Source: DATBLE01 sp036555585
GTDB lineage: Bacteria > Actinomycetota > Thermoleophilia > Gaiellales > Gaiellaceae
DNA length: 64,000 bases
Assembly (NCBI GenBank): GCA_036555585.1
Contig: DATBLE010000024.1
Span: 70,624-134,623, forward strand
Reading direction: 5' to 3'
Shown here: positions 57,616 through 64,000 of the stretch, piece by piece
Numbering within the stretch: position 1 is the stretch's first letter
Layout: the number at the start of each line of letters is the position of its first letter
The notes under the pieces: generated by a model
What the model was told of the DNA's origin: nothing
The model's database searches: none
Seen by the model: the letters and a program-made list of their open reading frames with translations, nothing else
Program-made: the position numbers and the translations under genes

Positions 57616-59127
57616 CTAGGCGCTGAGGAAGTCGTTCCACCGCTTGATCTGGTACGCGTTGTTCGTGAAATAGCTGTTCCACGACGAGTAGTGGCCGATG
57701 CGCTTCGAGAAGCCGCCGCCGTCGCGGGTCGAGCCCTTCTTGATGTCGCCGACCTTGCCCGTGATGCCGGGCAGGTCACGCGCGGCACGGGCGCCGCCGT
57801 ACCAGAACGCGTACTCGTCCGCCTGGAAGGGGATGCCGCCCGCGGGATTGCTGGCGCCCTTCGTCTTGATCCAGTTGAGGAGCGAGTTGCCGTTGCCGGT
57901 GTAGTAGCCCTGGCGCATGATCGTCGCGCCGAGCCACCCCTCGAACTGCCAGTTCAGCAGGTCGTAGCAGGCCTGCAGCTTGGCGGGGTCGCTCGCGACG
58001 TGTGCCGCGATGCCGACCGAGCCGCACCAGCCGCGGAAGCCGGTCGGCGGGGACGCGTACTTCACGTTGATCCCCTGCGCGACGAGCAGCGCCACGGCCG
58101 GCGACCACATCGACTCGACCACGACCTCCTTCGAGGCCATCAGGTTGACCGACTCGTTGAAGTTCGCCCAGTAGGCGCGGAACTGCCCGGCCTTCTTGTA
58201 CTGCGTCGCGATCTTGACGACGCGGTCGATCTCGGCGGGCGTCATGTTGCCCATGTCCTTGGGCTTGAAGATGCCCTGGGCCTTGAGCGCGTTCCCGACG
58301 TCCTGCATGACGATGCCCGGGTCCTTGAGCAGGGCGACCTTGCCCTTCCACTTCTTGTTCAGGAGCTCTGCCCAGCCGACCTGGTTCGGCAGCTTCGTGA
58401 GGACGTCGGCGTTGTAGCCGATCGAGTCCGCGTTGAAGAAGGAGGGCGTTCCGACGATGTACCGGGGCATCGGGCCCTTGGTCGCGTTGGTCTTCTCGTT
58501 GACCACCCACTGGACGATGTCCTTGTTCGACTTCGGCCCTTCCTTCGTCAGAGGCAGGCCGGACGTTCCCTGCTTGAGGAAGAGGGCCCGGAACGGAGCG
58601 TCCCCGTCACCGTAGGTCTCGCCCTTGGCGCCGGGGTGGACCTTGCCGTAGGCGAACAGCTTGTACAGCTGCGGCCAGGCCGTGATCTTCCTGGTGTCGA
58701 CCGGCATCAGGTGATGCGACGACCACATCTGGATGTCCTGGTAGTTGTAGCCGCCGAAGATGTCGAACGTCTCCGGCGCCGTGATCGCCTTCTGGACCAT
58801 CGTCACCGGGTCGGTCACGGTCAGGGCGAACTTGACGCCCAGGTCCGCCTCCGCCTTCTTCTGAACCTCGGGCGTCGGCCATTCGACGCCGAGCGTGATC
58901 ACACGCAACGTGCCGGTGTACTTGCCACTCTTCGCCGGCGCCGCGGCCGCCGTGCCCGCGAGCGCACCGACACCCGACACGGCCGCTGCGGCTGCACCGC
59001 CTCGCAACAGGAGGTCCCGGCGGCTCATGCCGCTGGACTCCTCCCTCGGCTCCGTCCCGGTCAGGCGCTGATGCTCGCGTAGCTGCTCGACGAGTTCATC
59101 AGTGTCGACCTCGAAACGGTCAGACAT
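57616..59127 (-). CDS. Tat-exported extracellular solute-binding protein (second importer)
   Basis: 503 residues from ATG 59127 (AAAGGAG ribosome-binding site). It has an unusual charged N-terminal extension of about 34 residues (SDRFEVDTDELVEQLREHQRLTG) before a twin-arginine signal (SRRDLLLRGGAAAAAVSGVGALAG). The mature PotD-like domain starts KYTGTLRVITLGVEWPTPEVQKKAEADLG. The extension may bind a Tat chaperone or be processed. It delivers substrate to the permeases downstream. A TTGTATACAG site lies 136 bases upstream. Confidence 0.9.
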   Translation of the reverse strand: MSDRFEVDTDELVEQLREHQRLTGTEPREESSGMSRRDLLLRGGAAAAAVSGVGALAGTAAAAPAKSGKYTGTLRVITLGVEWPTPEVQKKAEADLGVKFALTVTDPVTMVQKAITAPETFDIFGGYNYQDIQMWSSHHLMPVDTRKITAWPQLYKLFAYGKVHPGAKGETYGDGDAPFRALFLKQGTSGLPLTKEGPKSNKDIVQWVVNEKTNATKGPMPRYIVGTPSFFNADSIGYNADVLTKLPNQVGWAELLNKKWKGKVALLKDPGIVMQDVGNALKAQGIFKPKDMGNMTPAEIDRVVKIATQYKKAGQFRAYWANFNESVNLMASKEVVVESMWSPAVALLVAQGINVKYASPPTGFRGWCGSVGIAAHVASDPAKLQACYDLLNWQFEGWLGATIMRQGYYTGNGNSLLNWIKTKGASNPAGGIPFQADEYAFWYGGARAARDLPGITGKVGDIKKGSTRDGGGFSKRIGHYSSWNSYFTNNAYQIKRWNDFLSA

Positions 59128-59262
59128 GCGCGAACTCCTTTCTTCTTGCCGTCGACTGGAGGGTCTCGACTGCCCACTCGGGCGCACCCCACACCTCGTC
59201 AGCAGCACCCGCGATGCCGCAACCGCAGTGAACAAGAGTGGCGCTCGGCCGTGGAATGAAGT

Positions 59263-59272
59263 TTGTATACAG
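59263..59272. promoter_or_regulatory. TTGTATACAG operator upstream of the second importer
   Basis: Nine of ten positions match the palindrome TTGTATACAA at 32744. It lies in the 190-bp spacer (59128-59317) before the binding-protein gene, linking importer expression to the hydantoinase and deacetylase genes. Confidence 0.52.
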
Positions 59273-59317
59273 GCCTGTCCCGCACGAGTCAACTCGCGTC
59301 CTCGTGCCGGAGCCCGA

Positions 59318-59797
59318 CTAGCACGGCGGCGACGGGAATCCGATCGCGTGACCGAGCTTCTGGGCCTTGGCGCCGGTCACGACGAACTCGACGTAGGCGA
59401 CCTGGATACCTCGTAGATCGGTCTTCTCGGCCGCACGGAGCGCCTCGCCGAGCTTGGCGATCGATTGTCGGTTGAGCTCGTTCCAGCGCGCGAGCTGCGC
59501 CCGGAGCTCCCGCGGCGGCCGGAGCCGGCGCACCGCCTCGGCCTCTGCCCTCAGGATCGGCTCGACCTTCCGCACGGACTCGGTGATCTCGGCAGGGATG
59601 GTCACGTCGATCGGCGGCGGGATCTTGTCGAGCTTCGGGCCGTAGAACCGGCAGATCGCCGCGACCTTGCCGAAGTACTCGGCTCTGGTCGGCGCCGCCT
59701 TCGAGCTGCCCGTGCTGGCGACCAGGACGATCGCCACGGCGACCGCGACCGCGATCGCCACGCAGGCCAGTCCGACCCCGAGATGGCGGCGGATCAA
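59318..59797 (-). CDS. Hypothetical membrane-anchored/secreted helical protein
   Basis: 159 residues with TTG start at 59797 (TTGA overlap with the dioxygenase stop). The N-terminal helix VGLACVAIAVAVAVAIVLVAS is followed by a predicted extracytoplasmic helical domain (RAEYFGKVAAICRFYGPKLDKIP ... LRAQLARWNELNRQSIAKLGEALRAAEKTD) with two cysteines. I do not recognise a function. The coupling suggests co-expression with the dioxygenase. Confidence 0.75.
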   Translation of the reverse strand: MIRRHLGVGLACVAIAVAVAVAIVLVASTGSSKAAPTRAEYFGKVAAICRFYGPKLDKIPPPIDVTIPAEITESVRKVEPILRAEAEAVRRLRPPRELRAQLARWNELNRQSIAKLGEALRAAEKTDLRGIQVAYVEFVVTGAKAQKLGHAIGFPSPPC

Positions 59798-60405
59798 CGC
59801 CCTTCCTGGGTCTCCGTCTCGCAGGCGGCATTCGAGTAGCCCGAGCGGAAGGGGCTCGCGTCGCCGGTGTGAGCGTCGTAGGAGTGCCGCCAGGTGCAGC
59901 CCGTGTCGTTCGTCAGCAGGTGGATCGAGACCGACTGCTCGGCCGACGTCGTGCGCACGCGGTGGATGTCGTCGTGCGGGGGAAAGAGCTCGTACAGGTC
60001 GCCGGGGCGCAGAGCCCGGCGCTCCACGAGCCTCAACCCGTCGCCGTCGCGGGCGAAGATCTCCTCGTCCTGCTCGCCACGGTAGAGGCCGACGAGGCCC
60101 CAGGCGAGGTGGTCGTGGATCGGCGTCTCGGAGCCGGGGGGGACGACCAGCGAGAAGAGGGAGAGCGACCCGTCGTCGGTCCGGTACAGCAGCCACTGGC
60201 CGATGCCGCCGCCCATGCCGCTGCCCGGAACGGGAGCGGCGAGCTCGTCCGGCAGCCAGCCCTGGTCGGCGAGCAGCGCCTCGAAGGCGGGTCGGATCGC
60301 GGCGCATGCCGCCTCGGGCGAGCCCGCGCCGGCGATCGACGTGCGAACGCCCGCGACGAACTCGCGCACCACCGGCGTGTCCAGGATGTACTCGTCCGAG
60401 CTCAT
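59794..60405 (-). CDS. Cysteine-dioxygenase-like cupin (thiol dioxygenase)
   Basis: 203 residues with the three-histidine iron site in ETPIHDHLAWGLVGLYRG and FPPHDDIHRVRT, the pattern of bacterial cysteine or 3-mercaptopropionate dioxygenases. SIHLLTNDTGCTWRHSYD is the C-terminal family segment. It oxidises a thiol to a sulfinate. The promoter region is shared with the divergent old-yellow-enzyme gene. Confidence 0.88.
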   Translation of the reverse strand: MSSDEYILDTPVVREFVAGVRTSIAGAGSPEAACAAIRPAFEALLADQGWLPDELAAPVPGSGMGGGIGQWLLYRTDDGSLSLFSLVVPPGSETPIHDHLAWGLVGLYRGEQDEEIFARDGDGLRLVERRALRPGDLYELFPPHDDIHRVRTTSAEQSVSIHLLTNDTGCTWRHSYDAHTGDASPFRSGYSNAACETETQEGR

Positions 60406-60455
60406 CTCGGGAGGCGTAGTCTAGGGCCCCACCCTCGCCGGCGAAGGAGGACGCC

Positions 60456-62519
60456 GTGAGCGCGTACCCGCATCTCTTCAGCCCGCTCGGCATCGGAGGC
60501 GTGACCGTCCGCAACCGGATCATGCAGACGGCGCACGTCAAGCTGTTCGCACACGACGCCGTGGACTCGCAGCGGAACGTCGACTACCAGGCCGCCCGCG
60601 CCAGGGGCGGCGCAGGCCTGCTGATCACGGGCAACCGAGTCGTGCACCCGACCTCGACGACCGGCTTCCCGCGCGTCGCCTGGGCGTACCGGCCCGAGGC
60701 GCTCGAGGCCGACCGCAGGCTCACCGAGGCCGTCCACGAGCACGGCGCGGTGATCTTCGCGCAGCTCAACCACTTCGGCGTGAACGCCTCGAGCGACTCG
60801 GCGGACGACCTGCGCGTGCTCTGGGGGCCGTCCGCGGTCAAGAGCCCGGCGTACGGCGAGACGCCGAAGGCGATGGAGCACGATGACATCCGGGAGGTGG
60901 TCGAGTGGTGGGGGCGGTCGGCGGAGCTGACGCGCGAGGGCGGCTTCGACGGCACCGAGGTGCACATCTCCCACAGCTACCTGCTCCACCAGTTCCTGTC
61001 GCCGCTGTACAACAAGCGAACCGACGAGTACGGGGGCACGTTCGAGAACCGGCTGCGCTTCTCCCGCGAGGTGATCGACGAGGTCCGCCGCCGGGCCGGC
61101 TCCGACTGGGTGGTCGGCGTCCGGATCAGCCTCACCGACTTCGTCCCCGGCGGGCTGGACGTCGGCGACGCGATCCGGGTCGCGCAGGAGCTCGAGCGTG
61201 CGGGCGGGATCGACTACGTGAACGTCACCGCCGCCGGCTACCACAACATCTGGCGCGCGATCGAGCCCTCGGACGTGCCCGACGGCTACCTCGTCGACCT
61301 GAGCGCACAGGTGAAGGCGGCCGTGTCGCTGCCCGTGTTCACCGTCGGCGGGATCAAGGACGCCGCGCTCGCGGAGGAGATCCTCGCCGCCGGCAAGGCC
61401 GACATGGTCGCGATGACCCGCGCCCAGATCGCCGATCCCGAGTTCGCGAACAAGGCGCGCGAGGGCCGCGAGGACGAGATCGTGCACTGCATCCGTGGCA
61501 ACCAGGGCTGCATCGGACGCGTCTTCAAGGGCCTGCCGATCGCCTGCACCGTCAACCCGGCGGCCGGGCGCGAGGGTCGGTTCGGCGGCCCGCTGCCCCC
61601 CGCCGACCCGCCGGCCCGCTGGCTCGTCGCCGGAGGCGGCCCGGCGGGGCTGAAGGCGGCGACGACGCTCGCCGAGCGGGGCCACGAGGTCACGCTCGTC
61701 GAGCGGGCGGGAGAGCTCGGCGGCCAGGTGAGCCTGATCCTGCGAACACCCGGACGCGAGGAGTTCCTCTGGCTGGTCGCCGACCTCGAGCGGCAGCTCG
61801 ACCGGCTCGGCGTCGACGTCCGCCTCGCGACCGAGGCGACGCCGGCGCTGGTCGGCGAGCTCGCCCCGGACGGCGTCGTGGTCGCGACCGGCGCGGTGCC
61901 GAGCCGCACCGGCTTCTCGAGCGTCAACCCGCTCGTGGAGACGCTGCCCGGCGTCGACCAGGACAACGTGCTCACCGGCTGGGACGTCCTGCTCGGCGCG
62001 CAGCCGATCGGCCGGCGCGTGGTCGTCCTCGACGACGACGGCACCCGGGCGGTCGCAGGCGTCTGCGAGGTGCTCATCGACCGGGGGAGCGAGGTCGAGC
62101 TGGTCAGCCGCTGGAACGCCCTCTTCCCGACCACGCTGACGACGCTCGACATGGCCCACCTCTACTCGCGGCTGCTCGGCAAGGGGCTCGCGTACCGGCT
62201 GAACACGTGGGCGAGCGCGATCGAGGGCGCCCGGGTCTCGCTCTTCAACCTCTACACCGGAGCCGCCGAGACGATCGACGGCGTCGACACGGTCGTGCTG
62301 TCGGCCGGGGCGAAGGCGAACGACGACCTGTACTTCGCGCTCGAGGGCCGGGTGGCCAACCTGCACCGGATCGGCGACTGCGTCGCCCCACGCAAGCTCG
62401 ACCACGCGGTCTACGAGGGCTACCTCGCCGGGCGCGAGCTGTGGTCGGCGGACGAGCGCTACATCTACGAGGGCGAGCTCGAGCGCTGGGAGGAGGCGAC
62501 GGTCGGCTCGCCCGCGTAG
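60456..62519 (+). CDS. Old-yellow-enzyme/2,4-dienoyl-CoA-reductase-like flavin reductase
   Basis: 687 residues: an N-terminal TIM barrel binding FMN (LFSPLGIGGVTVRNRIMQTAH ... GFDGTEVHISHSYLLHQFLSPLYNKRTDEYGGTFENRLRF), an Fe-S segment and a C-terminal FAD/NADP domain (WLVAGGGPAGLKAATTLAERGHEVTLVE). The Fe-S segment reads HCIRGNQGCIGR ... IACTVNP. The second of the usual four cysteines (CxxC of CIxCNQGC) is replaced by glycine, so cluster binding may be altered. GTG 60456 with GGAGGA. It may reduce a conjugated or heterocyclic substrate. Confidence 0.9.
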   Translation: MSAYPHLFSPLGIGGVTVRNRIMQTAHVKLFAHDAVDSQRNVDYQAARARGGAGLLITGNRVVHPTSTTGFPRVAWAYRPEALEADRRLTEAVHEHGAVIFAQLNHFGVNASSDSADDLRVLWGPSAVKSPAYGETPKAMEHDDIREVVEWWGRSAELTREGGFDGTEVHISHSYLLHQFLSPLYNKRTDEYGGTFENRLRFSREVIDEVRRRAGSDWVVGVRISLTDFVPGGLDVGDAIRVAQELERAGGIDYVNVTAAGYHNIWRAIEPSDVPDGYLVDLSAQVKAAVSLPVFTVGGIKDAALAEEILAAGKADMVAMTRAQIADPEFANKAREGREDEIVHCIRGNQGCIGRVFKGLPIACTVNPAAGREGRFGGPLPPADPPARWLVAGGGPAGLKAATTLAERGHEVTLVERAGELGGQVSLILRTPGREEFLWLVADLERQLDRLGVDVRLATEATPALVGELAPDGVVVATGAVPSRTGFSSVNPLVETLPGVDQDNVLTGWDVLLGAQPIGRRVVVLDDDGTRAVAGVCEVLIDRGSEVELVSRWNALFPTTLTTLDMAHLYSRLLGKGLAYRLNTWASAIEGARVSLFNLYTGAAETIDGVDTVVLSAGAKANDDLYFALEGRVANLHRIGDCVAPRKLDHAVYEGYLAGRELWSADERYIYEGELERWEEATVGSPA

Positions 62520-63823
62520 GCGAGCAGGCGGAGGCAGAGCAGGTAGACGGCTGCGGCGGCGCCGAGGCCCCAGGCCAGCTTCAGCCAGGACATCGAGAGG
62601 GCGTAGTAGAGCCCCACGCCCACTCCGATCGCCGCGAAGGCGGCGACGTTGATGCCGTTCAGGTAGCGGTACGGCCCGTTGGGGTCGAACAGCGCGGAGA
62701 CCTCGATCCGCCGCCGCTTGACGACGACGTAGTCGACGAACATGACGGCCGCGAGCGGCGCGGCCACGTTCCCGAGATGCACGATCCAGCGCTGGGCGCT
62801 GTCGATCACGTCGGGTGCCGCCGAGAGCGCGACTGCAGCCGCGGCGACGAGGATCGTCGCCCACAGCCGGCCGAGCCGCGGAATCGTGTTCACGAGCGCG
62901 AGACCGGCGGTGTAGACGTTGCCGATGTTCGCGGAGATCCCCTGCGCGACGATCGCGACGAGCAGGAGCGCGAGCAGGACGTTGCTCGACGTGAGGTCGG
63001 CGAGCGCGACGAACGGATTGGTCTCGCCCGTGGCCGCGGCGGCATAGCCGCCGATGAACGTGTCGACGGCGGCCGCGGCGAGCGCCGAGGCGGCCAGCCC
63101 GATCCGGACGTCGTGCCGGGTGGGGGTGTAGCGGCAGAAGTCGGCGACGCTGGTGACGAGGGTCAGGCTGGAGCCGGCCATCAGCGTGACGGCGCCGGCG
63201 AAGCCCACCCAGGTGAGGTGCTGATCCGGCGAGTCGAAGACGCGGCCGACGTCGTATCTGGGGTCGTCCGTCGAGAGGTAGAGAGCGACCATGATCGCCA
63301 CGAAGGCGAGCGAGAGCGGCAGGACGACGCGCAGCAGCCAGCGCATCACGTCGAAGCCGAGCACCGCGAGAGTCGCGTGGAACAGCGCGACGCCGAGCGC
63401 GACCGGGACGAGCGGCGGCCTCCCGGCACCCATCGCCTGCACGATCGCCTGGATCGCATAGGCCGCCGCGATCGCCTGGGCCGCGAACCAGTAGGTCGCG
63501 GCGATCACGCGGTACGGCGAGCTGAGCAGGCGCGCGCCCCAGAAGCCGAGCGTCGCCCGCGCCGCCACCTGGCCGGTGAGCCCGTAGTCGACGCCGACCT
63601 CCGCGATCGGGATCATCACCGCGTAGGCGATCGCCTGCCCGAGCACCATCGCCGCGATCGCCCACGGGAGCGGCAGCCCGAAGCCGCCGACCGCGATCGC
63701 CCCGAGCACGTACATCACTGGGTTCAGGAAGAACGTGAAGGTGATCGCGAACAGGTCCCGCCAGCGCGTCGTCCGCAGCTCGTCCGGGATCGGCTCGACG
63801 CCGTACGTCTCGAGCGCCGGCAT
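62465..63823 (-). CDS. NCS1-family nucleobase (cytosine/purine/hydantoin) permease
   Basis: 452 residues, about twelve membrane helices. Family landmarks: the N-terminal YGVEPIPDELRTTRWRDLFAITFTFFLNPVMYVLGAIAVGGFGL, the TGQVAARATLGFWGARL motif, GSSLTLVTSVADFCRYTP and VMFVDYVVVKRRRIEVSALFDPNGPY. It imports nucleobases, hydantoin or allantoin by cation symport and fits the ring-degradation theme. Its 3' end overlaps the convergent flavin-reductase gene by 55 bases. Palindrome P12 abuts its start. Confidence 0.9.
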   Translation of the reverse strand: MPALETYGVEPIPDELRTTRWRDLFAITFTFFLNPVMYVLGAIAVGGFGLPLPWAIAAMVLGQAIAYAVMIPIAEVGVDYGLTGQVAARATLGFWGARLLSSPYRVIAATYWFAAQAIAAAYAIQAIVQAMGAGRPPLVPVALGVALFHATLAVLGFDVMRWLLRVVLPLSLAFVAIMVALYLSTDDPRYDVGRVFDSPDQHLTWVGFAGAVTLMAGSSLTLVTSVADFCRYTPTRHDVRIGLAASALAAAAVDTFIGGYAAAATGETNPFVALADLTSSNVLLALLLVAIVAQGISANIGNVYTAGLALVNTIPRLGRLWATILVAAAAVALSAAPDVIDSAQRWIVHLGNVAAPLAAVMFVDYVVVKRRRIEVSALFDPNGPYRYLNGINVAAFAAIGVGVGLYYALSMSWLKLAWGLGAAAAVYLLCLRLLAYAGEPTVASSQRSSSPS

Positions 63824-63826
63824 CAG

Positions 63827-63853
63827 CGTGGGGGAACCCCTGGTTCCCCCACG
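63827..63853. repeat. Palindromic element P12 (CGTGGGGGAACC class)
   Basis: Perfect 12-bp arms (63827-63838 and 63842-63853) surround CCT, four bases upstream of the permease ATG. It would fold in the 5' leader right at the ribosome-binding region. Confidence 0.82.
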
Positions 63854-64000
63854 GACCGCCTCTCCATGAAGGAGGGCTGGCTGTCAAGGGCGGGTGGTGC
63901 TCTGTCGTGGTGGGTGGTTTGAGCGTCGCTCATTTCTCCATGGCGCCGTGTTTGCGGCGATCAGTCGGGTGGGGGCTGCTCCGGTAGCGCAATTCCTTGG
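63854..64000. other. Right-edge spacer, no gene recognised
   Basis: This 147-bp end is visibly less GC-rich, with GGTGGTG/GTGGTGGGTGG repeats and no convincing reading frame on either strand. It may be a promoter region or the edge of an element outside the window. Confidence 0.4.

Noticed and set aside
63854..64000. Transposon end at the right edge
   Set aside because: Lower GC and short GT-rich repeats are visible, but there is no transposase, terminal repeat or target duplication within the window.

Overview
This window is a dense, very GC-rich segment of a bacterial chromosome. The codon usage, the abundance of GTG/TTG starts, the F420/flavin luciferase-like oxidoreductases and the many near-leaderless promoters point to an actinobacterium. 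A deep-branching soil lineage such as Thermoleophilia is my best guess, by inference only. I see no rRNA, tRNA, CRISPR array, phage module or intact insertion sequence.

Layout. (1) 1-3814 (-): a polyamine-type ABC importer in the order ATPase, binding protein, permease, permease, cut by the left edge. (2) 3937-10039: a universal stress protein, a two-gene ABC-2 exporter, an orphan binding protein paralogous to the one in (1), and a GGDEF/HD-GYP protein. (3) 10071-16155: an F420-type oxidoreductase, a hydantoinase/carbamoylase-family M20 amidase, then a (+) operon of amino-acid-oxidase-like FAD enzyme, PanE-GAF fusion and acetamidase/formamidase. (4) 16185-21125: three toxin-antitoxin modules, a flavin monooxygenase, small membrane proteins and an 820-bp gene-free stretch. 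(5) 21213-34156: nitrogen-compound catabolism, including a cyclase, nitrilase-type hydrolase, ornithine-cyclodeaminase homologue, second M20 amidase, aconitase, malate/tartrate-type dehydrogenase, N-carbamoylsarcosine-amidase-like isochorismatase, dihydropyrimidinase, and an amidase with a tiny AtzG/GatC-like partner. (6) 34155-37783: small genes and two divergent toxin-antitoxin pairs sharing an operator. (7) 37780-52109: two divergent operons. The (-) operon is alcohol dehydrogenase, hyuA, hyuB, GntR, luciferase-like oxidoreductase, CaiB CoA-transferase, RidA, puuE. The (+) operon is CitE, MaoC, MmgE/PrpD and two acyl-CoA dehydrogenases. (8) 52175-63823: CobW GTPase, polysaccharide deacetylase, a second complete polyamine-type importer with a Tat-exported binding protein, cysteine-dioxygenase-like enzyme, old-yellow-enzyme reductase and NCS1 permease.

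Taken together the genes look like an import-and-degrade island for cyclic amides, ureides and related N-heterocycles. ABC and NCS1 carriers bring substrate in. Ring-opening hydrolases and monooxygenases (dihydropyrimidinase, HyuAB, PuuE-like, luciferase-like) act next. Amidases, carbamoylases, isochorismatase and RidA release ammonia. A CoA-dependent dehydrogenation/hydration/lyase branch takes the carbon skeleton. Two candidate operators recur: TTGTATACAA-like sites (32744, 53425, 59263) and a GTC-W-GAC core (23031, 36528, 46917, 47058). A GntR/FadR-type regulator is encoded inside the hyu operon.

The most unusual signal is a set of short, near-perfect palindromes (3838, 24936, 24992, 33862, 33920, 46975, 50340, 52114, 52171, 52518, 54374, 63827). 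They share a design but have different core sequences. They sit at gene borders and also inside reading frames (amidase, acyl-CoA dehydrogenase, CobW), where they add short peptide inserts or supply the stop codon.
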